64,000 nucleotides of DNA from Acidiluteibacter ferrifornacis (GTDB lineage Bacteria > Bacteroidota > Bacteroidia > Flavobacteriales_E > Vicingaceae), in NCBI RefSeq assembly GCF_009909615.1, contig NZ_WWNE01000008.1, positions 124,001-188,000 on the forward strand, given 5' to 3'. Position 1 is the first letter of the stretch. Each line of letters opens with the position of its first letter. Of the stretch, positions 17,269 through 25,569 are shown piece after piece. Position numbers and translations under genes: made by a program. The notes below the pieces were generated by a model. That model was not told where the DNA came from. It did no database searches and was given only the letters and a program-made list of their open reading frames with translations.

Positions 17269-18171
17269 ATGATGGTATCAGTTGCAATGATAACTTATGG
17301 GCATGAGCATTATATAGAAGAAGCCATTAATGGTGTTTTGATGCAACAATGTAACTTTGAGGTAGAGTTAATTATTGCTGATGATTGTTCTCCTGACCAT
17401 ACAAAACAAATAGTCAATAGAATTATAAGTACTCACCCCAAAGGGGCTTGGATAAAGTACACTAGACACAAGAAGAATCTGGGTATCGCACGTAATTTTG
17501 CTTGGTCGATGCTTGAGGGTAAGGGTAAATACATCGCAATTTGTGAAGGGGATGACTATTGGACGGATCCTCTAAAATTACAAAAGCAGGTCGACTTTTT
17601 AAATGCAAACCCTAATTATATGATGGCTTGCCATTCTAGTAATGAAGTTGATGCTAACGGGAATGTGTTTAAAATAGCCACCAGAAAAGATAAAGTTATA
17701 GACTTATCTATTGTGCTTAAACAGGGATGGTTTATTAGAACAGCCTCCATGCTTTTTCGCAAAGAAACACTTGAAAACGGTTTTCCTCCTTTTTTCTTCG
17801 ACGCTTATTCTACAGATTATATTTTACAAGTGATGATTCTTAAAAAGGGTATCTGCAAATACTTTCCTGAAGTAATGAGTGCATATAGAAGACATGATGG
17901 TGGGGTTTCAGGAGCAACACCAAACATTCAGTTCAACAGGTGGAGTGATAAATTGAAACTGTTGGATAAAATTGACCAGTTCTGCGATTTAAAATATAAA
18001 AAAGAAATTGATATCCAAAAGGCTGATATAAAAATGAGTATCGTATTGTATCTGCTTAAATATCCCTATTTAGTAAAAGTAGTTGGTGTTGATGGGTATT
18101 TAGGCCATATCTTTTCCATGCATTTTTTTAAATTAATTAGCCTAAAATTAAAGAAGAAATTGAAATTCTAA
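17269..18171 (+). CDS. Family 2 glycosyltransferase (second of a paralogous pair)
   Basis: The 300-residue protein starts at an ATGATG and has VSVAMITYGHEHYIEEAING, LIIADDCSPDHT (about 34-45) and the metal motif CEGDDYW (92-98). The segment DPLKLQKQVDFLN matches the previous gene nearly residue for residue, as does the acceptor-side motif YRRHDGGVSG. It probably adds a different sugar in the same repeat unit. It lies 57 bases downstream of its paralogue. A purine-rich GAGGGAAAAAG stretch precedes the start, one of the few Shine-Dalgarno-like sequences in this locus. Confidence 0.9.
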   Translation: MMVSVAMITYGHEHYIEEAINGVLMQQCNFEVELIIADDCSPDHTKQIVNRIISTHPKGAWIKYTRHKKNLGIARNFAWSMLEGKGKYIAICEGDDYWTDPLKLQKQVDFLNANPNYMMACHSSNEVDANGNVFKIATRKDKVIDLSIVLKQGWFIRTASMLFRKETLENGFPPFFFDAYSTDYILQVMILKKGICKYFPEVMSAYRRHDGGVSGATPNIQFNRWSDKLKLLDKIDQFCDLKYKKEIDIQKADIKMSIVLYLLKYPYLVKVVGVDGYLGHIFSMHFFKLISLKLKKKLKF

Positions 18172-18256
18172 CTTCTTTCCATTAAATACCAGTTATAATC
18201 GGTGATTTAATATGTGTCAATATATTGTGCAACTGAGAAATCAAGATGTTTAAATT

Positions 18257-19378
18257 ATGTCAAAATTACACTCGAGCTCATTTTTTATCTTTCATTTTCG
18301 GCCTCTAGAAAATTATCCCCCAATCTTGAATATGTTAGATTATTTGGGGAAAAAAAATGAGCTCAATTCAATATATTGCATCAGTACCAATGGCCAAGTT
18401 TCCAATAGGGGGTTTTTAAAAAAGGTAAAGGTTTTTCGATTCGGAAATGTTGGTGGGTCAAAGTTTTGCCTTTGGTATACATATTTATTTTTTAATGTGT
18501 TAGGCTTATTATTATTATTATTAAAGCGACCCCAAAAAATTCTTTACTATGAAAGTTTGTCTGCTTTCCCTGTATATATTTATAAAAGATTTATAAATAA
18601 AAAGGCGGATGTCTATATACATTTTCATGAGTATGTTAGTTTAGAAGAATACAATCAAAGTTCAATAGTTGAGCGGTTTTTTCACAAAAAGGAAATATTC
18701 TTATATTCTAGATGCGAATGGATCTCACATACTAATACAGTTAGATTGAATAGGTTCTTAAAGGACTATGGCATAACTTATCTTCCAAGGAAACATAGAG
18801 TGTTACCGAATTATCCATCTAAAGAGTGGGTAAAAAAAAATAAGGCGTGGACAAGAGGAGAAACTATAAAAATTGTTTTTGTTGGATATACCCTAACGAA
18901 GGGTGGTAGTTATTTACAGGAATTAGTTGAAATTCTAAAACAACAGCGAATACCTATTCATTTAAGCATATATTGCTCTAAATTAAATGCCTTTATTGAA
19001 AACTTTCAAGGGAACTATGGTGATTTGGAGATATCTGTTCATTCAGCAATAATGTATAAGGATGTAGCTCATGTACTACAAAGACATCATATTGGAGTTA
19101 TTTTATACAAAGCTAAAACAGAGAATGTGATTCATTGTGCTCCTAATAAACTTTTTGAATATTTAGGCTGTGGTTTGGATGTCTGGTATCCCCATGAGAT
19201 GAAGGGTACTTATGCTTATGACAGCATGATAGAGCCTAGAGTACTTCGAATTAACTTTAACGATATCTCAAATTTTAATGTAAAACCTTTAATTAGGGAG
19301 AACCCAAATCCGATACAATATCAATATTATGCAGAGACGGCATACCAATTATTCTTTAATTTTTTATCTACTAAATAG
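18257..19378 (+). CDS. GT-B-like glycosyltransferase
   Basis: The 373-residue protein has two halves: an N-terminal acceptor domain with a hydrophobic patch (about 75-90, FFNVLGLLLLLL) that may touch the membrane, and a C-terminal nucleotide-binding half beginning IKIVFVGYTLTKGG (about 209). The motif CAPNKLFEYLGCGLDVWYP (about 295-313) replaces the usual PxKxFEYLAxGxPV signature of family 4 enzymes. Sequence support is weaker than for its neighbours, but fold, length and position in the operon agree. It is flanked by AT-rich gaps of 85 and about 190 bases that hold no gene. Confidence 0.78.
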   Translation: MSKLHSSSFFIFHFRPLENYPPILNMLDYLGKKNELNSIYCISTNGQVSNRGFLKKVKVFRFGNVGGSKFCLWYTYLFFNVLGLLLLLLKRPQKILYYESLSAFPVYIYKRFINKKADVYIHFHEYVSLEEYNQSSIVERFFHKKEIFLYSRCEWISHTNTVRLNRFLKDYGITYLPRKHRVLPNYPSKEWVKKNKAWTRGETIKIVFVGYTLTKGGSYLQELVEILKQQRIPIHLSIYCSKLNAFIENFQGNYGDLEISVHSAIMYKDVAHVLQRHHIGVILYKAKTENVIHCAPNKLFEYLGCGLDVWYPHEMKGTYAYDSMIEPRVLRINFNDISNFNVKPLIRENPNPIQYQYYAETAYQLFFNFLSTK

Positions 19379-19572
19379 TTTGAAAGCTATGAATGCTTTT
19401 AACTTAACAATCTAGAAAATTTTTACAAAGATAGATTTCCACCTTGACATTTAATTGAGGATAATTAAATTAAAAATGATTTGAATTCTAATCATAGTCG
19501 AAATGGTATGCATTATTCTTATATTCGTGCCAAAAATAGAATGTGCAGACAAATTAACTTGATTTTATATTG

Positions 19573-20751
19573 ATGATCAAACGGAAGAAGTTTAAAGTGA
19601 TTGTTAGTCATCCTATTCAGTATCATGCGGTTTTGTGGAGAAGCTTGCCCAAGATTGAAGGCTTAGACGTTGAAGTTTTTTTTTGTTCTGATCATGGACA
19701 GCAAAAATCTTTGGATAAGGATTTTGGAGTATCCTTTAGTTGGGATATTCCTTTAAGAGATGGTTATAAAAGTAAGGTCTTTAAGAATTATGGATTTGGA
19801 AATGGTTTCTTTAAATACATTAATTTTTCTCTAATTATTTCTATTTTGTCAACTAGAAATGATTTTGTTTATTTTCACGGTGTTAATAGTTTTACATCGT
19901 ATTTAAGTTTTTGGATTTCAAAAATTAAGGGATCTAAAATTATTGTTAGAAATATTGCACACCTTAACGGAGAACCTAATCGAAGTAAATTTAATAGACT
20001 CTTAAGGGATTTTGTTTACGGTAGTGTTTATCGAAATGCATCTTACTGTTTATATACAGGTCGGTTTAATAAAGAGTTTTTTAAGAGTTTTAGGGTAAAG
20101 GTTGATAGATTAATTCATGCTCCACATGTTGTTGATAATGATTTTTTTAAACAAAGAGAGCTTGACGGTGAAGAATATTTTGATTTTAAGGAAAGACTAT
20201 CAATAGAAAGGAATGAAGTAGTGCTTATGTTTTGTGGAAAATATACAGCTATCAAACAACCTATAATGCTTTTAGATGCTTTTCAAAATAGCATATTGAA
20301 ATGTAAAGCGACTTTGCTATTTATAGGAGATGGTATTTTAAGGGATTCATTGCTAAATAAAGCTCAAGAAATTAATGAACCTGATAATTTTAAAAGGGTA
20401 TTGTTTCTAGGGTTTAAGAATCAGACAGAATTGCCTGCCTATTACAGTATTGCTGATATTTTAGTTTTGCCATCTATTCGTGAAACTTGGGGTCTTGTCG
20501 TAAATGAAGCTTTAAACTTTTCAACGTCTATCATCGTAAGTAGTGATGTGGCTTGTGGGCCTGAATTGGTTGAAAACAAAACTGGGGTTATTTTTAATAA
20601 AAATAGTCAGGAGGAACTAAAAAGTTCAATCGAACAATTAGTTAATGATGATAAACTATTAAAAAAGTATAAGAATAATGGTAAGAAAATCATTATGAAT
20701 TGGAGTGTAAATGAATATGTTGAAGTTATAAAAAAGATTGTAAATGGTTGA
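19573..20751 (+). CDS. Family 4/1 glycosyltransferase
   Basis: I use the ATG at 19573 rather than the TTG one codon earlier, giving 392 residues. This is a GT-B enzyme: FKVIVSHPIQYHAVLW at the N-terminus, a mid-domain FCGKYTAIKQPIMLLDAF, LLFIGDGILRD, and the donor-site signature PSIRETWGLVVNEALNF followed by SSDVACGPELV near the end. It should transfer a sugar from an NDP-sugar to the growing repeat unit. The end of the gene overlaps the following propeller gene by 8 bases, suggesting coupled translation. The region is very AT-rich compared with the start of the locus. Confidence 0.92.
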   Translation: MIKRKKFKVIVSHPIQYHAVLWRSLPKIEGLDVEVFFCSDHGQQKSLDKDFGVSFSWDIPLRDGYKSKVFKNYGFGNGFFKYINFSLIISILSTRNDFVYFHGVNSFTSYLSFWISKIKGSKIIVRNIAHLNGEPNRSKFNRLLRDFVYGSVYRNASYCLYTGRFNKEFFKSFRVKVDRLIHAPHVVDNDFFKQRELDGEEYFDFKERLSIERNEVVLMFCGKYTAIKQPIMLLDAFQNSILKCKATLLFIGDGILRDSLLNKAQEINEPDNFKRVLFLGFKNQTELPAYYSIADILVLPSIRETWGLVVNEALNFSTSIIVSSDVACGPELVENKTGVIFNKNSQEELKSSIEQLVNDDKLLKKYKNNGKKIIMNWSVNEYVEVIKKIVNG

Positions 20752-21994
20752 TTATTTATGTAGCACAGAGGGTTTGAGTGGTGATTTAGCCCATTTTGTA
20801 GGTTTTCATGATATCTGTCCATGGAATGAGGCTAATGAGCTTTTAGCAATACATCAAGCAGAAAAAGATGATATAAAGGCAAGAACAAAAGCAGACTTTG
20901 TTAATATAGCGCTTTGGCATCCCCAAAAGGAGGAGATAAACATAATAGATGAGACAAATTGCTGGAATTGGCAACAAGGAAGTAGACTCCAATGGATTCC
21001 TAATTCTTCAAGCATAATATATAACAAAAGGATAAATGATCGGTTAATTTCTCAAATATATAATGTTGGTGAGAGTAAATTTGAGTCTGTTATAGAAAGA
21101 CCAATTTATGAAATCGATCATTCTGGAAAAAAGGCTTTATCCTATAGTTTTTCCAGACTCGGTGAGTTATGGAAGGGGTATGGATATGCAGAACTGCAAA
21201 AGGACTTTGATCAAGATGAAATTGCTCCTGCCACAAATGGAATTTTTGAAGTTGACCTTGTAAATAATACTAGTAAATTGTTAATTTCTCTAGCTCAAAC
21301 ATTTGAAATAGGTCGAAAAAGTAATTTTGATTCTTTTAAACGTTTCTTTACTCACTGTTCTTTCAACCCCTCAGGTACTAGGTTCTGCTTCTTTGAGCGA
21401 TTTCATACTGCTGAGGGGGCACTGTATTCGAGATTTTTTGTTGCTAATAGTGATGGGACAGGATTAAAACTTATTTCAGAAGGAAAGCAAAGTCATTTTG
21501 ATTGGTTTAATGATAGTAAAATTTTAATTTGGAGTAGGCCATCTAAAAGTTTGATCAATTCTGCACATAAGATGGGGATGCTTCATAAGTTCCCATTTAA
21601 ACAAATTATACGCTTGATTAGAAGTCTAAATCCATCGTTAAAGAGTAAGATGACCAATGAATACTTTAGAATTATAGATGTGACCGATAAAGATAACGAT
21701 CTTGTTGTTGCTCGTGAAATTGTAAAGGAGGATGGTCATCCAATGTTTAGTAAGGATAGGAAACAGTTTGTAAATGATACATATCCTAATTCGGAAGGAA
21801 AGCAAGAGTTAATGCTTATTGAGATGGATACATTCTCAAAAAAATCCTTGGGATGGTTTAGTGTACCTCAAAAATTCCAAGATACAGATTTGAAATGTGA
21901 CTTGCACCCTCGATGGGATAGAAACTTTTCTAATATTTGTGTTGACTCTAGTCATTCAGGGAAAAGACAAGTTTATATATTATCAGGAAAGTAA
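20744..21994 (+). CDS. Oligogalacturonate-lyase-like beta-propeller protein without signal peptide
   Basis: The 416-residue product shows repeated propeller-blade patterns: HCSFNPSGTRFCFFERFH (about 204-221), VANSDGTGLKLISEGKQSHFDWF (described by its position, about 232-254), DGHPMFSKDRKQFVNDTYP (about 330-348) and DLHPRWDRNFSNICVDS (about 386-402). The histidine-centred blade motifs resemble PL22 oligogalacturonate lyase (Ogl) and TolB-like propellers, where histidines bind a metal. There is no signal peptide, so it should act in the cytosol. It overlaps the upstream glycosyltransferase by 8 bases and is followed after 3 bases by another one. A role in modifying or sensing a sugar intermediate is speculation. 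It may equally be a non-catalytic scaffold. Confidence 0.72.
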   Translation: MVDYLCSTEGLSGDLAHFVGFHDICPWNEANELLAIHQAEKDDIKARTKADFVNIALWHPQKEEINIIDETNCWNWQQGSRLQWIPNSSSIIYNKRINDRLISQIYNVGESKFESVIERPIYEIDHSGKKALSYSFSRLGELWKGYGYAELQKDFDQDEIAPATNGIFEVDLVNNTSKLLISLAQTFEIGRKSNFDSFKRFFTHCSFNPSGTRFCFFERFHTAEGALYSRFFVANSDGTGLKLISEGKQSHFDWFNDSKILIWSRPSKSLINSAHKMGMLHKFPFKQIIRLIRSLNPSLKSKMTNEYFRIIDVTDKDNDLVVAREIVKEDGHPMFSKDRKQFVNDTYPNSEGKQELMLIEMDTFSKKSLGWFSVPQKFQDTDLKCDLHPRWDRNFSNICVDSSHSGKRQVYILSGK

Positions 21995-21997
21995 GTC

Positions 21998-23014
21998 ATG
22001 AAGAGCCTTTTATACGTTTATCAGAATTATAGAAAATCCTATTCTAGTGCTTCTTTAAGTATTTTAAGAGCTTTGCATAGTTTGAAGGGATTCAAAATTG
22101 AAGATTTTGAAGTAAAGCCAATTTCCTATAGTAATTTTATAAATAGGATATTGAATAAGGTTTCATTTATTAGAACACGGCACTTTAAAGTACAGAATGA
22201 GCTTTTGATGACAAAAGTTGGAAATGGATGTTATGACTATATGTTTGTAATGAAGGGAACCGATATTAAGTCAGATACTTTGCTTACTATTAAAAAGAAT
22301 AATCCTTCGATAAAGCTTATTTGTTTTAATCCCGACGACCCTTTTAATAGAGCTTCTTCAAATGAAGAAATAATTAAATCGATTGCTGTCTATGATTATT
22401 ATTGTATTTGGACTAGGCATTTAGATTTAAAACTGAAAGCAGCAGGCGCTAACCATATAAAATATTTACCATTTGGCGTCGATGAAACCATAATTTACCC
22501 TTTGGATGCGGAATATAAATATGAAATATCTTTTGTAGGGAATGGTGACGATGAAAGGCACCAGCTAATAAGGGGATTGGCCTTAGAGTTTGAGAGGAGA
22601 AATTTAATGATTAGAATACATATTTTCGGGAGTAATTGGCCTGATTTAGGATCAAATGTAATTGTAGATGGTCAAAAAAATGCAGAGGATCTTTTGAAAA
22701 CTATAGCGGCATCTAAAATAAACCTAAACTTATTACGAAAACAAAATAAAAACTCAATTAACATGAGAACCTTCGAAATTCCTGCGGCTAGAGGATTCAT
22801 GTTGCATGAAAGAAGTGATGAAGCTCAAAGTTTTTTTACCTCAAACACAGAAGTAGTATATTTTGATGATGTTGTAGATTTAGCAAATAAATGTGAGTAT
22901 TACCTAAAGAATGAGGAGGAGAGAAAGGGATGTGTAACTAATTGCAATAAAAAATTGAAATCGATAGATTATTCGTACCAAAAGATAATAGATAACGTAT
23001 TTAATCAGTTATAA
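21998..23014 (+). CDS. CgeB-like glycosyltransferase
   Basis: The 338-residue protein has KLICFNPDDPFN in the N-terminal half, then YKYEISFVGNGDDERHQL (about 170-187) opening the nucleotide-binding half. It ends with INLNLLRKQNKNSINMRTFE and IPAARGFMLHERSDEA, the RxFE..A.GG-like signature of CgeB/Glyco_trans_1_2 enzymes. The family transfers sugars in spore coat and exopolysaccharide synthesis. It starts 3 bases after the propeller gene. A spacer of about 160 bases without any gene follows before the polymerase. Confidence 0.85.
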   Translation: MKSLLYVYQNYRKSYSSASLSILRALHSLKGFKIEDFEVKPISYSNFINRILNKVSFIRTRHFKVQNELLMTKVGNGCYDYMFVMKGTDIKSDTLLTIKKNNPSIKLICFNPDDPFNRASSNEEIIKSIAVYDYYCIWTRHLDLKLKAAGANHIKYLPFGVDETIIYPLDAEYKYEISFVGNGDDERHQLIRGLALEFERRNLMIRIHIFGSNWPDLGSNVIVDGQKNAEDLLKTIAASKINLNLLRKQNKNSINMRTFEIPAARGFMLHERSDEAQSFFTSNTEVVYFDDVVDLANKCEYYLKNEEERKGCVTNCNKKLKSIDYSYQKIIDNVFNQL

Positions 23015-23177
23015 AGCCGATTTATTCTTAATATTTTTAATGTTCAAATACCCTAAGGTGATTTAGGTCTCTGTATTCTGGTTAATTTTTATGATATTTG
23101 ATTGTAGAAGATTTTTCATTATCACTAAGAAACTGGCCTCCTAAACATTCCGTACTTGTATAACACTTTATTATACT

Positions 23178-24569
23178 TTGATTAATAATAGATACCTTCC
23201 TGTTTTAATTGCACTCCTATACTTTTCCTATAGCCTAATTTTTACTAGCAGTTTGTTTATTACAAACATTGGATTATCATTTACGTTATACGTTTTTTTG
23301 GATTTTGTAAATAAGCTTGGTCATCTTATCCCGATTAAGGAATTAATTATTTTAATAGCTTCATTGCAGTGGATATTAGGAGCATCAATTTCATATCAAA
23401 TAAGTGTTCAACATTACAGATATTACATGTATGTTGATGAATCTACTTATATGAGTTATATTGTACCTTCCTTGATACTTCTTTGGTTGGGCTTTCAACT
23501 TGTTAATGTGAAGTTGATTAAACAGAAAATAGTAGATTTATTTGCTGAGGAAAAGGATACATTAAAAAAGCATGGTTTTGTTTTCGTAACAATTGGACTA
23601 ATTTCAAGGATAGTTGTTTCCTTAATAAGTATTCCGAGTTTAAGTTTTGTCCTATATCTGTTGAATTTAGTATTGATTATTGGTGTTGTGTATTTATTTT
23701 TTTGCTATCCAAATAGGAAATGGAGTTTATTTCTTTTAACCATTACCTCCTTTTTTATTTCTGCGATATATTCTGGCCTGTTTCATGGGTTTTTGCTTAT
23801 TGCTATTTTTCTCACATTTTTTGTGATATCTGAAAAAATGAAATTTGTTTCAAAGATGTTTATGTTAGTGATTAGTTTCGGGGTCGTTTTTACTATACAA
23901 ACCGTTAAAACAGAGTTAAGATCAGAAGTGTGGGTTAGTTCTAATAAAAAGGATGCTTTAAGTGTTTTTTGGAATTTAGTACAAAGTCAATTTTTTCAAG
24001 AATCAACGACTAAATCCTCCTTAAACTATGAAAGTGAAAAGTTAAATGAGACTAATGAAGTAAATAGCCGATTAAATCAAGGTTGGATAATTAGTAAGAT
24101 AATGAGTAATATACCATATAAAGAAGATTATTTGGGTGGAGAAACCGTAAGAGAAGCTTTCAGCTCTAGTCTCTTACCACGATTTCTATTTCCTGATAAA
24201 AAAGGAGCTGCTGATGGTATTGAAGATTTTAAGAGAATTACTGGACTGGATTTACAAAGAGGAACATCAATGGGGCTATCAATTACAGGTGAGTTTTATG
24301 CGAACTATGGTATTTATGGTGGTTGGCTTGCAATATTTATTTATGGACTTTTAATCTCATTATTTATAAAATGGTTTATTAATTTTTCTGGTCATAAATC
24401 TCCATTAACATATATCTGGCTAGTTTTAATTTTTTATCAGGTGGTAAAGGCAGAAACTGAATTAATTAAGATATTAAATCATATGTTTAAGTCACTAATT
24501 ATTTTCTATATATTTAAGTTAATTGCAAATTCTTTTCAATTTAAATTTTTAATTAAAGGAGATAAATAG
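23178..24569 (+). CDS. Wzy-like polysaccharide polymerase
   Basis: The 463-residue membrane protein has about ten hydrophobic helices and a large polar loop (about 240-350, with LNETNEVNSRLNQG and LPRFLFPDKKGAADG). A segment near 370-390 (SMGLSITGEFYANYGIYGG) resembles the conserved G-E-x-Y-x-N-x-G region of Wzy-type O-antigen polymerases. Wzy links repeat units at the periplasmic side, and every Wzx/Wzy locus needs one; this is the only candidate here. The start is TTG: in this frame a stop lies 12 codons upstream and no ATG exists before residue 80 or so. It is the most AT-rich part of the locus. Confidence 0.85.
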   Translation: MINNRYLPVLIALLYFSYSLIFTSSLFITNIGLSFTLYVFLDFVNKLGHLIPIKELIILIASLQWILGASISYQISVQHYRYYMYVDESTYMSYIVPSLILLWLGFQLVNVKLIKQKIVDLFAEEKDTLKKHGFVFVTIGLISRIVVSLISIPSLSFVLYLLNLVLIIGVVYLFFCYPNRKWSLFLLTITSFFISAIYSGLFHGFLLIAIFLTFFVISEKMKFVSKMFMLVISFGVVFTIQTVKTELRSEVWVSSNKKDALSVFWNLVQSQFFQESTTKSSLNYESEKLNETNEVNSRLNQGWIISKIMSNIPYKEDYLGGETVREAFSSSLLPRFLFPDKKGAADGIEDFKRITGLDLQRGTSMGLSITGEFYANYGIYGGWLAIFIYGLLISLFIKWFINFSGHKSPLTYIWLVLIFYQVVKAETELIKILNHMFKSLIIFYIFKLIANSFQFKFLIKGDK

Positions 24570-24599
24570 CTTGTTTTACTAAAATTGACCTTGTTGGTT

Positions 24600-25562
24600 A
24601 TGCTTATTTTTAGAAAGAAATTAGTAAGTTTTAACAGTATTGAAAATGTATTCAATACCTTACTTCCGTACCTTGAACAACAGGAAGTTGAACTGCCATA
24701 CCATAGTGTGGGCTTATTGCCTAGATTAAAAAATATAGCCTTTGTTGCTCAGTTCCAAAAACACTTAAAACACATCACTGGCCACGATCATTACCTCCTG
24801 TGGTGGCCCTTTAAGAGGACGGTATTGACCATTCACGACATAGAAGCATTGAAGCGGAAGAGCGGCTTTAAAAAGTGGATCTTTCAAAAATTATGGTTCG
24901 ATTGGCCTATTGCCAATGCAACGGTAATTACCACTATTTCAGAATTCAGTAGACAGGAAATTCTGACTTTAAAAAACTATAAAACTCCTATAGAAGTGAT
25001 CTATAATCCCCTGACCTTACCCATGGATTTTAATCCGAAACCTTTCAATACCCATTGTCCTCAAATTTTGCATTTAGGGGTTAAGAAAAATAAGAATTTA
25101 GTTCGTTTGATTGCTGCTTTAAATGGAATTTCTTGCCGCTTAATTATTATAGGGAAACCCACATCGGATTTAAAAAAGTTGCTTCAAGAACATCAGGTCG
25201 ATTGTGTCTTTAAAACTGGACTGAATAATGAAGAGATTATCTCGGAGTATCAGTCGTGTGACTTGGTTGCTTTTGTCTCTACCTATGAAGGGTTCGGGTT
25301 ACCCATTATAGAGGCCCAGGCAGTCGGTCGTCCTGTGATTACAAGTAATGTTGCTTCAATGCCAGAAGTAGCAGGGGACGGGGGAGCCTTATTAGTAGAC
25401 CCATTTGATGAAACGGCTATTAGAGAAGGGATAATTCGATTAATAGATGACGATAAATTGAGAGATCGCTTAATTATTAATGGTTTAGATAATGTTAGAC
25501 GTTTTCGGCCTGAGAAGATTGCTGCTCAATATCGCCTGCTATATAAAACGATAGATAGATAA
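24600..25562 (+). CDS. Family 4 glycosyltransferase
   Basis: I use ATG 24600 (MLIFRKKLVSFNSIENV, 320 residues) rather than a TTG five codons upstream. The GT-B signatures are complete: LTIHDIEALK, TTISEFSRQEIL, VIYNPL, ILHLGVKKNKNLVRLI and the donor-site block STYEGFGLPIIEAQAVGRPV followed by SNVASMPEVAGDGGALLVDP. This is a mannosyltransferase-like group, though donor identity cannot be fixed. GC content rises again from here, marking the right edge of the AT-rich core. The next gene starts 7 bases after its stop. Confidence 0.92.
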   Translation: MLIFRKKLVSFNSIENVFNTLLPYLEQQEVELPYHSVGLLPRLKNIAFVAQFQKHLKHITGHDHYLLWWPFKRTVLTIHDIEALKRKSGFKKWIFQKLWFDWPIANATVITTISEFSRQEILTLKNYKTPIEVIYNPLTLPMDFNPKPFNTHCPQILHLGVKKNKNLVRLIAALNGISCRLIIIGKPTSDLKKLLQEHQVDCVFKTGLNNEEIISEYQSCDLVAFVSTYEGFGLPIIEAQAVGRPVITSNVASMPEVAGDGGALLVDPFDETAIREGIIRLIDDDKLRDRLIINGLDNVRRFRPEKIAAQYRLLYKTIDR

Positions 25563-25569
25563 AAAGTGA

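Noticed and set aside
15600-24600. An insertion sequence or integrase explaining the AT-rich core
   Set aside because: No transposase, integrase or terminal inverted repeats were found at the edges. Homologous exchange is the simpler explanation.
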